Of a stretch of 45,134 nt of DNA, positions 8,369-16,116 are shown in pieces. The stretch is taken from contig JBAXSU010000003.1 in assembly GCA_037130535.1 (NCBI GenBank), positions 1 to 45,134 on the forward strand, read 5' to 3'. Origin of the DNA: VFMC01 sp037130535. GTDB taxonomy: Bacteria; Actinomycetota; Acidimicrobiia; Acidimicrobiales; Ilumatobacteraceae. The notes below the pieces were generated by a model that had not been told where the DNA came from, ran no database searches, and saw nothing but the letters and a program-made list of their open reading frames with translations. Made by a program: the position numbers and the translations under genes. Positions within the stretch are counted from its first letter, which is position 1; each line of letters begins with the position of its first letter.

Positions 8369-9793
8369 TCAGGCGTTCAGGCTGCGGCCGGTGAGAGACA
8401 ATACGGTCTCACCGAACAGTTCGGTGAGGCTGGGGTGGGGTTGGATGAACTCGGCGACCTCGGCTGCGGTGGCCTCCCAGTTCACGGCCAGGTAGCCGCC
8501 GCTCAACTGTTCGGTCACCCAGGGGCCCACCATGTGCACGCCGAGGATCTGTCCGGCGGTGCCATCGGCGTTCTTCTTGGCGATCACCTTCACCAGGCCG
8601 TCGACCTCGCCCAGGATCTGGGCCCGGCTGTTGGCGCGGAACTGGTGCTTGGCCACCACGACGTCGTGACCGGCGGCCTTGGCGGCTTCTTCGCTGGGGC
8701 CGGCCCACGCCACCTCGGGGTGGCAGTAGATGGCCCACGGCACACGGTCGTAGTTGATGGGCGCGGGCCGCTCGCCGAGCAGGTGCTTGGTGATGAGGAT
8801 GGCCTCGGCGTAGCCGACGTGCGCAAGTTGCGGCGTGTTGATGAGGTCGCCGATGGCGTACACACCGGGCTCGCCGGTGCGGCAGTACTCGTCGACCGTG
8901 ACGAAGCCACGCTGGTCGACCTTCACGGCGGTGTCCTGCAGGCCGAGTTCGTCGGCGTAGGGACGGCGGCCGACGCTGACCACCACGGCGTCGACCTCGA
9001 TGCTCTCGCCTTCACCGAAGTGCACCACGGTGCTGCCGCTACCGGTGGGCGTATGGCCGGTGACCTTCACCCCGGTGCGGATGTCGATGTTCTTCTTCTT
9101 GAAGCTGCGTACCACGACATTGGCGAGGTCGGCGTCGAGGCCGGGCAGCACCTTCGGCATCCCCTCGAGGATGGTGACCGCGGCGCCGAGGTCGGCGAAG
9201 GTGCTGGCGAACTCGCACCCGATGGCGCCGCCACCGATGACCACCATGCGGGCCGGCACATGGTCGAGCATGAGCACTTCGTCGCTGGTCATCACAGGGC
9301 CGCCGGGCACCACGTCGAAGCCGGGGATGGTGCGTGGCACCGAGCCTGCGGCCAGCAGCACGTGCCGGCCGGTGAGGGTGGTGCTGCCGCCTTCGTTCAG
9401 ACGCACGGTCACGGTGCGGTTGGCGCCGAGCGAAGCGGTGCCGCCGATGATCTCGATGTGCTTCGACTTCATGAACCCGCCGAGGCTCTTCACGATGCCG
9501 TCGACGATCTTCTGCTTGCGGGCCTGCGATACAGCGAAGTTCACCGTGGGGGCACTCGACTCGATGCCGAACTCGGCGGCGTGGGCCACGTGGCGCTGCA
9601 CGGCGGCGGTTTCGAGGAAGGCCTTCGCGGGGATGCAGCCACGGTTCAGGCAGGTGCCTCCGATGGCGCCCTTTTCCACCACGGCCACCTTCAGGCCTGC
9701 CGATGTTGCGTAGAGCGCCGCGCCGTATCCACCTGGGCCGCCGCCGATGACGACCAGGTCGAACTCGTGGTCACCCAGGGCAGCAGTGTTCAT
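8369..9793 (-). CDS. lpdA: Dihydrolipoyl dehydrogenase (E3)
   Basis: A 474-residue FAD flavoprotein that reoxidises dihydrolipoyl groups with NAD+. It shows the FAD-binding GGGPGG near residue 17, the redox-active disulfide C48/C53 in GGTCLNRGCIPAK, a second nucleotide-binding GGGAIG near 180, and the C-terminal HPSLTE whose His-Glu pair completes the active site of the partner subunit. First gene of the lpdA-E2-lipBA operon. GAGGAG lies 10 bases before the ATG, and a TACCGT near 9848-9853 (minus) may be its -10, giving a leader of about 50 nt. Confidence 0.95.
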   Translation of the reverse strand: MNTAALGDHEFDLVVIGGGPGGYGAALYATSAGLKVAVVEKGAIGGTCLNRGCIPAKAFLETAAVQRHVAHAAEFGIESSAPTVNFAVSQARKQKIVDGIVKSLGGFMKSKHIEIIGGTASLGANRTVTVRLNEGGSTTLTGRHVLLAAGSVPRTIPGFDVVPGGPVMTSDEVLMLDHVPARMVVIGGGAIGCEFASTFADLGAAVTILEGMPKVLPGLDADLANVVVRSFKKKNIDIRTGVKVTGHTPTGSGSTVVHFGEGESIEVDAVVVSVGRRPYADELGLQDTAVKVDQRGFVTVDEYCRTGEPGVYAIGDLINTPQLAHVGYAEAILITKHLLGERPAPINYDRVPWAIYCHPEVAWAGPSEEAAKAAGHDVVVAKHQFRANSRAQILGEVDGLVKVIAKKNADGTAGQILGVHMVGPWVTEQLSGGYLAVNWEATAAEVAEFIQPHPSLTELFGETVLSLTGRSLNA

Positions 9794-9883
9794 CGGTGAG
9801 GCTCCTCGTGGGGCAGCGCAGGATCGGCTCGGGCCGTCGGGGGGTTACGGTACCGCCATTCGGTGGCATCATCGGCTGACTGT

Positions 9884-9899
9884 GTGGTGCTGGCACCAC
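9884..9899. repeat. Short inverted repeat between lpdA and methyltransferase genes
   Basis: GTGGTGC and GCACCAC are separated by only TG. It lies 45 bp beyond the end of the minus-strand methyltransferase gene and could be a weak terminator, but no T-run follows. Confidence 0.35.
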
Positions 9900-9904
9900 C
9901 CTGC

Positions 9905-9937
9905 CAGGAGCCGGCACCTCCTCGCAGGAGCCGGCAC
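9905..9937. repeat. Two direct copies of a 13-bp sequence
   Basis: CAGGAGCCGGCAC occurs at 9905-9917 and again at 9925-9937, 20 bp apart, so both face the same side of the helix. They sit in the 150-bp gap between lpdA and the methyltransferase gene. Role unknown; could be a protein-binding site for lpdA control. Confidence 0.35.
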
Positions 9938-9943
9938 GGGCCG

Positions 9944-10729
9944 TCAGGCGGGCCTACGGGCGCGCAGGTGGGTGGGGCAGTGCTCGCCGGTGTCGAGCAC
10001 GCCGATCATCCGCGTCCACAGGTCGATGTTGTGGTCGACAAAGGCCTCGCCCAGTGCCGCGACCGCCTGGGCGCGCAGCGGGCCGCTCATCTGGGCGAGT
10101 TCGTGGCGTGCGGTCTGCGCGTACCACTCGTGCCGACTGACGATGCCGACGTCGATGAACCCGGCCGCCTCCAGCGCCGCCGCATAGCGCGAGGGCGAGG
10201 CCATCCCGAAGTCGAGGCCCTCGGCGGCGATGTACTCGCGCATCGCCGGCGACGGCTCGCCGTCGTGGCCGATCAACCAGTCGGAGGCAACGAACCAGCC
10301 GCCCGGACGAAGGAGGCGGAACACGTCGCGGGCGAGCGACTCCTTGTCGGGGATGTGCACGATCGAGTCCTTCGAGAACACGATGTCGAACGTGCCGGGC
10401 GGGAAGGGCAGCGGGCCGAGCGCCACCTTGGCCACACCGATGCGATCGCTCAGACCGTGGCGCTCCACCCGAGCCCGGGCCCCGGCCAGCACCGTGTCCT
10501 CCACGTCGACACCGGTCACGTAGCCAGCCCCGAAACGCTCCACCAGCAGCACGTCGATACCGCCCACGCCGCAACCGATGTCGAGCACACTGCGGCCCTC
10601 CAGGCCGATGCCCTCCAGCACACGGGCCACCTCGTCGGGTCCGCCGGGCGACAGGAACCCGTCACCCCACACCAACTCCAGCAGGCCGATCAACGTGGGG
10701 TCGTACAACTCGCCGTGGCTGTGCTCCAT
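9944..10729 (-). CDS. SAM-dependent methyltransferase (phosphoethanolamine methyltransferase-like)
   Basis: A 261-residue class I methyltransferase. SAM-binding motif I is DIGCGVGGID (around residue 57), followed by VTGVDVED and a motif containing FSKDSIVHIPDKESL, which resembles the SRDxxxHxxDK stretch of phosphoethanolamine/phosphocholine methyltransferases; LRPGGWFVASDWL is the post-II motif. The substrate is therefore possibly a phosphobase or small metabolite, with moderate support only. The ATG at 10729 has GGGAGGA a few bases upstream, so this gene is conventionally leadered. No obvious operon partner. Confidence 0.75.
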   Translation of the reverse strand: MEHSHGELYDPTLIGLLELVWGDGFLSPGGPDEVARVLEGIGLEGRSVLDIGCGVGGIDVLLVERFGAGYVTGVDVEDTVLAGARARVERHGLSDRIGVAKVALGPLPFPPGTFDIVFSKDSIVHIPDKESLARDVFRLLRPGGWFVASDWLIGHDGEPSPAMREYIAAEGLDFGMASPSRYAAALEAAGFIDVGIVSRHEWYAQTARHELAQMSGPLRAQAVAALGEAFVDHNIDLWTRMIGVLDTGEHCPTHLRARRPA

Positions 10730-10762
10730 TACGTCCTCCCAGGTACCGCCGTGCGCTGCCAG

Positions 10763-11191
10763 TCAGCCGAGTTCCCAGCGGCGCTGGTCCTCACCCCGGC
10801 GCAGCAACAGTACGCGGGCGCCGTCGCGGCTGGCGCCCGAGGTGTCGTAGGTGAGGGTGCACGACTGCTCGGCCACCGTCAGTTCGGTGCAGGCCTCGAC
10901 GTCGTCGCTGCCCATCGCAGGCAGGCGCACCGGGGGTGCCAGCAGTTCGAACGCGTCGAACCCGAGCGGGTCGTCGACACCGCTGGTGCGCACCACCACC
11001 CGCATCCGTCCGTCGGTCTCCTCGGCGCTCAGCACCGTGACGGTGAGGTCGCCCGCCTGGGCGGTGTCGCCCACCCGGAGGTCGGGGGTGGCGTCGGAGG
11101 AGTCGGTGAGGCGGAGCAATTGCAGGCTGCCCGCGACGAGGATGATGAGACCGCAGGCGACGGCGAGGATCAGCAACGTTCGGGTCCGCAT
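10763..11191 (-). CDS. Small membrane-anchored protein of unknown function
   Basis: 142 residues: a basic start (MRTRT), one hydrophobic helix (residues 5-27) and an extracytoplasmic beta-rich region with two cysteines (EACTELTVAEQSC) that could pair. It recalls DUF4352-like extracellular domains, but I cannot assign it. It is divergent from the selenoprotein candidate with 34 bp between start codons; TAGGCT at 11201-11206 on the minus strand is a possible -10 nine bases from the ATG. Confidence 0.6.
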   Translation of the reverse strand: MRTRTLLILAVACGLIILVAGSLQLLRLTDSSDATPDLRVGDTAQAGDLTVTVLSAEETDGRMRVVVRTSGVDDPLGFDAFELLAPPVRLPAMGSDDVEACTELTVAEQSCTLTYDTSGASRDGARVLLLRRGEDQRRWELG

Positions 11192-11213
11192 GGAGCGCTC
11201 AGCCTAGAGCGGG

Positions 11214-11219
11214 TACCCT
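11214..11219 (+). promoter_or_regulatory. -10 box, leaderless promoter of the selenoprotein candidate
   Basis: TACCCT followed by six bases (GGCGGC) and the ATG at 11226. No ribosome binding site precedes the start, so the mRNA probably begins on the start codon. Confidence 0.5.
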
Positions 11220-11225
11220 GGCGGC

Positions 11226-11858
11226 ATGTCGCCCCGCAGCCTCCGGATCGCCGCACTGTGCTGTGCCGCGGGTCTCGTCCTCGTGGCGTGCGGCGACGAC
11301 ACCGCCTCCGAAGCCGCAACAGTCAGCACTTCGGCCGACACGACTGCGCCCGCCACCGCGCCGCAGGCACCCAGCTCGGCCGCTGCCGACTCGACGGCCG
11401 TCGACACGGCGGTCGCCACCACCGATGGCGTGGGCGAACCGGCAGCAGTGGTTCCGGCCTCGTTGCAGTTCACCGCGCCACTCGTGGGCGGCGGCACGTT
11501 CGACGGCGCCTCCGTGGCCGGGGCGCCGGTGGTCTTCTGGTTCTGGGCGCCCGGTTGAGGCACCTGTAACCGGGAAGCCCCCTCGGTCGAGGAGGCAGCA
11601 CAGCGGTGGGCCGGTAGGGCCTCGTTCGTCGGCGTCGCGTGGTACGGCAGCGACGAGTCGTTCCAGGGCTTCATCGACAAGCACTCACTCACGTTCCTGC
11701 AGATCAGCGACGATCCGGGCGAGGTGTTCGAGCGGTTCGGTGTGTCGGGTCAGCCCGCAGCAGCGGTGGTGAGCCCCGACGGTGAGGTCGAGTTGCTGCT
11801 CGGCGCCGTCGAGCCCGACGAACTCGACGCAGCCATCGACACCGCGCTCGGCTCCTGA
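11226..11858 (+). CDS. Predicted selenoprotein: thioredoxin-fold (TlpA/DsbE-like) lipoprotein with U-x-x-C active site
   Basis: Read with TGA at 11556-11558 as selenocysteine, the frame gives 210 residues; read conventionally it stops at residue 110, exactly inside the active site. Residues 1-22 are a lipoprotein signal (LVAC, Cys22), then an Ala/Ser/Thr linker to ~75. The thioredoxin fold follows: VVFWFWAPG, U111-G-T-C114, then NREAPSVEEA, a central strand (FVGVAWYGSD) and the cis-Pro loop GVSGQP (Pro177) before AAVVSPDGEVELL. Family members have WAPWC-x-x-C here, so the TGA sits precisely on the nucleophilic Cys. Sequence after the TGA stays in frame, GC-rich and domain-like to a TGA at 11856. 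A hairpin with a GGUC loop lies 26 nt downstream. Likely an extracytoplasmic thiol or selenol redox protein. No sel genes are in the window. Confidence 0.85.
11577..11596 (+). promoter_or_regulatory. SECIS-like hairpin in the coding sequence, downstream of the in-frame UGA
   Basis: Arms GCCCCCTC (11577-11584) and GAGGAGGC (11589-11596) pair over eight positions with one C-A mismatch, closing a four-base loop GGTC. The loop begins 26 nt after the UGA and has G at its first two positions, matching the known bacterial SECIS rules (apical loop about 16-37 nt from UGA, G in the first two loop bases). The E. coli fdhF element also presents GGUC in its loop. Confidence 0.7.
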
Positions 11859-11885
11859 GCCGAGCCCACTACGGACCAACCGCCG

Positions 11886-13715
11886 TCAGAGCCCGCTGCG
11901 CACATCCTCGGCGCATTGGAACACTCGATCGTTGTAGGCCTGCTCGTCGGTCGTGTACCAGTTCCTGCCCTCCATGCACTGCGGCGCGATCAGTTCGTAC
12001 GGCACCTCGTACGAGTCGATTGCCCCGCTGGCGATGAGTTCGAGGAAGCACGGCGAGGCCGCTGCGGCCATGGCCGTGAACTCCTCGTCGGTCATCGAGT
12101 ACACATCGTTCCAGTACACCTCGCTGACACCGCACTCGGGGAAGCGCATCGTTGCCGACACGAGCGTGGGGTCGATCGATCCATCGGCGAGACCAGCCTG
12201 GATACAGGCGAGCGCCTCGGTGGCCTCCATCATCGAGTAGCAGAGGTTGATGCCGTCGGTGGGCAGGTCGCCCCCACCGGTGAGGATCCCACCGTCGTCG
12301 ATCATGTCGCTCCCGAACAGGTCGAGGCTGTCGAGGAAGGCGCCACCGGCATCGATGATGTCGACGATCTCCTGCTTGTCGAGCGTGGCGAGGATGCCGT
12401 TGTAGACATCGAAGCCGCTGCGGATAGGGCTCACGTACCACTGCCCGTCGACCTCGTGCACTGCGATGCCCTGCGGCGAGTAGCCCTCGAAGGCACGTTC
12501 AACGGCGTCGGCCAGGTTCTGAGTGGCCTCCTCGTCGGCGATGCCTGCATCGCCGATCAGCGCGCCGAACTGGCCGCCGTCGCCCTCACAGGTCGAAGTC
12601 GTCTCGCCGTCGAGCTCGAACGAGGCGCAACCGTCGGCGTACTGCAGCGACAGGCTGCTGTCGTCGTTGCCCGACGACGCCTGGAACGTGAACGACTCGA
12701 CGTCGACGTTGCGACGGCTGCCCGAACCCTCCACCGTGTACGTGCGGTCGGTGATCGACCAGGTGATCTCGGCGTCGCGGAAGGCCTGCTGCGCCTGGTC
12801 GAGGAACAGAGGCGCATAGCGCTGCAGGGCCTCGGCCTCGGTGGGGTCGAGCGTGGCGATGATGCCTGCGAGGTCTTGCCCCTCGAGGGCCGACAGCAAT
12901 TGGTCGACGGCTCCGTCGGGGCTGTCGGCACCGTTGGCCTGCACGCCGCTGGCGGGCACGTCGCTGTCACCGCGAGCACTCTCGGCAACGGTGTAGAACA
13001 GGCTGAGGTACCAGCGGCCGTCGCGTTCCACGGTGGCGAACGTGGCCGCGCCGACCTCGTCGGTCTGAGTCTCCATCGTCATGTCGGGCCGCTCGCCATC
13101 GAACGCCTCATCGATGAGCAGACTGCCGATGGGCACCTTCGCGCCGTCGACGCTGCTGGAAACGGAGCCGTCGACGACGACCTTCACGATGTCGTCGGCG
13201 CCCGTGCTCTCGGTGTTCACCTGGAGGTCGGAGAACTCGAGGTCGACACCGCCCACCTTGCCCAGCGAGGCCGAGGGGTCGATCACCTCGATGCGGCGCA
13301 GGTTGTCGAACAGGTCGATGACCGGCTGCCGGAACGTCTCGCGCTCGCCGGGCAGCAGTAGGTCGATCACGCCGAGCACGTCTTCGTTGCCGAGTGCCTC
13401 GAACAACTGGAGGCCCACGGCCTCGGGGCTCGATGCACCACCGTCGCTGTCGTTGCCGGCGATGCTGACCACGGCGAACGTACCCGCAGCCAGCAGCGCG
13501 CCCACACCGGCGACTGCGCCGATCACCTTGCCGCGGCTGCGGCGTGGCGTCGGCGAGTTCACCACCGGCACCGATGCGGTGACGACTGGCGGCAGCGGCA
13601 CCGTGGGGTTCGGCCCTGCTGGACTCGGCGCGGCCGAGCCGATGGCCGGCAGCGAGGGAGGCGGCAGCGAGGGACGGGGCAGATCGGGACCGAGACCACC
13701 GGGCGAGTCGCTCAT
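11886..13715 (-). CDS. Large single-pass membrane protein with duplicated extracellular domain, function unknown
   Basis: 609 residues. Residues 1-58 are Pro/Ser-rich and cytosolic, then an RRSRGK anchor and a transmembrane helix (~63-85, VIGAVAGVGALLAAGTF). Outside, two related segments can be aligned: SPEAVGLQLFEALGNEDVLG (~95) and SPDGAVDQLLSALEGQDLAG (~265), each followed by a beta-rich region ending in RDGRWYLS or VDGQWYVS. The C-terminal ~150 residues contain about ten cysteines. Such duplicated NTF2/lumazine-binding-like ectodomains on a Pro-rich membrane anchor are common in actinomycetes, without known function. ATG at 13715 has TAGGGT six bases upstream. Confidence 0.7.
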   Translation of the reverse strand: MSDSPGGLGPDLPRPSLPPPSLPAIGSAAPSPAGPNPTVPLPPVVTASVPVVNSPTPRRSRGKVIGAVAGVGALLAAGTFAVVSIAGNDSDGGASSPEAVGLQLFEALGNEDVLGVIDLLLPGERETFRQPVIDLFDNLRRIEVIDPSASLGKVGGVDLEFSDLQVNTESTGADDIVKVVVDGSVSSSVDGAKVPIGSLLIDEAFDGERPDMTMETQTDEVGAATFATVERDGRWYLSLFYTVAESARGDSDVPASGVQANGADSPDGAVDQLLSALEGQDLAGIIATLDPTEAEALQRYAPLFLDQAQQAFRDAEITWSITDRTYTVEGSGSRRNVDVESFTFQASSGNDDSSLSLQYADGCASFELDGETTSTCEGDGGQFGALIGDAGIADEEATQNLADAVERAFEGYSPQGIAVHEVDGQWYVSPIRSGFDVYNGILATLDKQEIVDIIDAGGAFLDSLDLFGSDMIDDGGILTGGGDLPTDGINLCYSMMEATEALACIQAGLADGSIDPTLVSATMRFPECGVSEVYWNDVYSMTDEEFTAMAAAASPCFLELIASGAIDSYEVPYELIAPQCMEGRNWYTTDEQAYNDRVFQCAEDVRSGL

Positions 13716-13721
13716 GCCGAA

Positions 13722-13727
13722 ACCCTA
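13722..13727 (-). promoter_or_regulatory. -10 box, leaderless promoter of the 609-residue membrane protein gene
   Basis: TAGGGT on the minus strand, six bases (TTCGGC) before the ATG at 13715; no ribosome binding site. Confidence 0.5.
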
Positions 13728-13796
13728 GTGGTGCATCAGGGCCGAATGTGACGCGACTGACGACATGTCGATCACGCACGATTTCCGGAATGGCCG

Positions 13797-13802
13797 TAGC
13801 GT
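13797..13802 (+). promoter_or_regulatory. -10 box, leaderless promoter of the TIGR01777 epimerase gene
   Basis: TAGCGT, seven bases before the GTG at 13810. It supports GTG 13810 over the ATG at 13765 as the start. Confidence 0.45.
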
Positions 13803-13809
13803 CAGCAGG

Positions 13810-14712
13810 GTGAACATTGTCATCTCCGGCTCATCCGGCCTCATCGGTACAGCACTCGTCGAGCACCTGCGCGGCCAGGGCCATTCAGTCGTCCGTCTCG
13901 TCCGTCGCTCGGGTGTGCTCGCCGCGAACGAAGCGCTGTGGGACCCGGCCGCAGGCACGCTCGACCCGACCGTCATCGACGGTGCCGACGCAGTCATCAA
14001 CCTGTCGGGTGCCGGCATCGGCGACCACCGCTGGACCGACGAGTACAAGCGCGAACTGCTGTCGAGCCGCACGCTCACCACCGGCCTGCTGGCCCGCACC
14101 GTTGCGCAGGTCGACCGCAAGCCGTCGGTGTTCCTGTCGGGCTCGGCCATCGGCTGGTACGGGCCATGCGGCGACGAGGTGCTCGACGAGTCGTCCACCA
14201 CGCCAGGCGCCACGTTCCTCGCCGACATCTGCGTGCAGTGGGAGCAGGCCGCCGGGCCCGCCGCCGACGCCGGTGTGCGCACCGCGCTGTTGCGCACGGG
14301 CATCGTGCTCACCCCGCAGGGTGGCGCGCTGAAGAAGCAACTTCCGCTGTTCAAGCTGGCGCTCGGCGGCAAGTTCGCCAAGGGGTCGCAGTGGCAGAGC
14401 TGGATCTCGCTGCCCGACGAGGTGGGTGCCATCGAGCACCTCCTCACCGCCGATGTGTCGGGCCCGGTGAACCTCACGGCGCCGAACCCGGTCACCAACG
14501 CCGAGTTCACCAAGGTGCTCGGCAAGGTGCTCGGCCGGCCCACCGTGCTGCCCATTCCGTCGTTCGGCCCGAAGTTGCTGCTCGGTGGCGAACTGGCCGA
14601 CGCCCTGTTGTTCACCGGTCAGCGGGTGGTGCCACGGGCGCTGCAGGCCAGCGGCTACACGTTCCAGCACCCCACGCTCGAGGTGGCGCTGCGGGCCCTG
14701 CTGGGTCGATGA
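13810..14712 (+). CDS. TIGR01777-family NAD(P)-dependent epimerase-like protein
   Basis: A 300-residue extended SDR protein. It begins with the nucleotide-binding strand and loop MNIVISGSSGLIGTAL, then has VINLSGAGIGD, VFLSGSAIGWYG (with the family-typical Tyr), and a C-terminal domain (LGKVLGRPTVLPIPSF, LLLGGELADALL) characteristic of the TIGR01777/YfcH group, also related to cell-division inhibitor SulA-like annotation. The reaction is not known for the family. GTG 13810 is chosen because the Rossmann strand starts there and a -10 lies seven bases upstream. It overlaps the next gene by four bases (ATGA), indicating one operon. Confidence 0.85.
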   Translation: MNIVISGSSGLIGTALVEHLRGQGHSVVRLVRRSGVLAANEALWDPAAGTLDPTVIDGADAVINLSGAGIGDHRWTDEYKRELLSSRTLTTGLLARTVAQVDRKPSVFLSGSAIGWYGPCGDEVLDESSTTPGATFLADICVQWEQAAGPAADAGVRTALLRTGIVLTPQGGALKKQLPLFKLALGGKFAKGSQWQSWISLPDEVGAIEHLLTADVSGPVNLTAPNPVTNAEFTKVLGKVLGRPTVLPIPSFGPKLLLGGELADALLFTGQRVVPRALQASGYTFQHPTLEVALRALLGR

Positions 14713-15974
14713 GCGAGACGGGGTTCGACGCAGTCGTCGTCGGGGCGGGTCTGGCAGGTCTCACGGCAGCGCGCACGCTGCAACGTGCGGGGCGATCGGT
14801 GTGCGTACTGGAGGCGAGCGACGGACTTGGCGGCCGGGTGCGCACCGATGTGGTCGACGGCTTCCTGCTCGACCGAGGTTTCCAGGTGTTGCTCACCGCG
14901 TACCCCGAGGCGGCTCGCCAGCTCGACTACGCCGCGCTGCAGTTGCAGGCGTTCGACCCTGGGGCGCTGGTGTGGCGCGGCACCAAGGGGCAGGTGGTGG
15001 GCGACCCGTTCCGCAAGCCGGCAACGCTGGCGTCCACGGCACTTGCGGGTATCGGCTCACCGTTCGACAAGGCGCGCATTCTGCGCCTGCGCCAGCGGGT
15101 TCGACGGGGCCCAGCCGCCCAACTGCTGCGCGGCGCCGACCGGCCCACCATCGACGCACTGCACGAGCAGGGCTTCTCGCCCACCGTCATCGACCGCTTC
15201 TTCCGGCCGCTGTTCGGCGGCATCCAACTCGATCCGGCGCTCAGCACCTCGGCGCGCATGTTCGACGTCATCTTCCGCATGCTCAGCGAGGGTGATTCGG
15301 CCGTGCCCGCCGCGGGCATGGGTGCCATCCCGCAGCAACTCGCCGCCGGCCTGGCGCCCGGCACGGTGCGCCTGAATTCGCCGGTCGCTGCGGTCGATGG
15401 CACCTCGGTGCGGCTGGTCACCGGTGAGGTGGTCACTGGCCGCTCGGTCGTGGTGGCCACCGAAGGACCGGTCGCCTCACGTCTGCTCGGCCTGCCCGAA
15501 GTTCGGTCGCGCTCGGTGGGCTGCGTCTACTTCGCGGCGCCAAAGGCACCGATCGACAGCCGCCTGGTGGTGCTCGACGGCACGGGCCGCGGCCCGGTGC
15601 TGAACGCCGCCGTGATGAGCAACGTCGCGCCTTCGTACGCGCCCGAGGGGCAGCACCTCATCGCCGCCGCGATGCCCGGCCTGCCGATCGACCCGGCCAC
15701 CGGCGAGCCCGACGAGCACGCCGACCTGGTGTCGATCGCTCGCACCCATCTCGGTCAGTGGTGGGGTATTCAGGTTGGCGCCTGGCGGCATCTCGCCACG
15801 TATCGCATCGCCCACGGTCAGCCCGACCAGAGCACACCGTTCCACCCGAAGCGGAAGGTGGCGCTGGGCGGCGGGCTGTTCGTGTGCGGCGACCATCGTG
15901 ACACCGGCTCGATCCAGGGTGCCCTCTACTCGGGTCGCCGCTGCGCCGAAGCCGTCGCCGCCACCTCCGCCTGA
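14709..15974 (+). CDS. FAD-dependent amine oxidase/phytoene-desaturase-like oxidoreductase
   Basis: 421 residues. The N-terminal FAD-binding motif is VVVGAGLAGLTAARTL with an acidic end-of-strand VLEASDGLGGRVRT, the standard flavin-containing amine oxidase/desaturase signature. The C-terminal GGGLFVCGDHRDTGSIQGALYSG is the second FAD contact. The middle region (FRPLFGGIQLDPAL, GMGAIPQQLAAGL) matches plant and bacterial FAD oxidoreductases of the phytoene-desaturase-related group. Substrate unknown; carotenoid chemistry is not supported by neighbours. The ATG overlaps the upstream stop (ATGA), so it is translationally coupled to the epimerase-like gene. Confidence 0.85.
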   Translation: MSETGFDAVVVGAGLAGLTAARTLQRAGRSVCVLEASDGLGGRVRTDVVDGFLLDRGFQVLLTAYPEAARQLDYAALQLQAFDPGALVWRGTKGQVVGDPFRKPATLASTALAGIGSPFDKARILRLRQRVRRGPAAQLLRGADRPTIDALHEQGFSPTVIDRFFRPLFGGIQLDPALSTSARMFDVIFRMLSEGDSAVPAAGMGAIPQQLAAGLAPGTVRLNSPVAAVDGTSVRLVTGEVVTGRSVVVATEGPVASRLLGLPEVRSRSVGCVYFAAPKAPIDSRLVVLDGTGRGPVLNAAVMSNVAPSYAPEGQHLIAAAMPGLPIDPATGEPDEHADLVSIARTHLGQWWGIQVGAWRHLATYRIAHGQPDQSTPFHPKRKVALGGGLFVCGDHRDTGSIQGALYSGRRCAEAVAATSA

Positions 15975-16011
15975 CCCGACCGCCTGACCCAGACCGCCCG
16001 GTCACCCGTCC

Positions 16012-16048
16012 GTGAGCGTGGACCGGCGCGAAGCCGGTCTCCGCTCAC
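16012..16048. terminator. Hairpin 1 of a bidirectional terminator region
   Basis: GTGAGCG (16012-16018) pairs with CGCTCAC (16042-16048), and inside it GACCGGC pairs with GCCGGTC around loop GCGAA; the two stems are separated by a 2x2 internal loop. It lies between two convergent genes. No T-run, as is usual in GC-rich actinomycetes. Confidence 0.55.
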
Positions 16049-16058
16049 CGACCGCAGT

Positions 16059-16105
16059 CCTTCGTGCGCGTCGACCGTCATGGGGTCGGTGCACGCTCAC
16101 GAAGG
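16059..16105. terminator. Hairpin 2 of a bidirectional terminator region
   Basis: CCTTCGTG (16059-16066) pairs with CACGAAGG (16098-16105), with an inner CGACC/GGTCG stem (16072-16076 and 16084-16088). It ends 11 bp from the stop of the minus-strand yceI gene and probably terminates that transcript, with the neighbouring hairpin serving the opposite strand. Confidence 0.5.
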
Positions 16106-16116
16106 GGTGGGGCGGG

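Noticed and set aside
6926..9799. A 957-residue plus-strand frame
   Set aside because: It is entirely antisense to lpdA, the E2 gene and the start of lipBA; the translation is low-complexity His/Gly/Arg-rich and has no domain.
9884..9899. Strong intrinsic terminator
   Set aside because: The stem is short with a 2-base gap and no T-run follows; listed only as an inverted repeat.
11226..11558. A 110-residue lipoprotein ending at the TGA, or a pseudogene by nonsense mutation
   Set aside because: The TGA sits exactly at the catalytic Cys column, the downstream frame is intact for 99 codons with the cis-Pro loop, and a SECIS-like hairpin follows. A random nonsense mutation would not be expected to meet all three.
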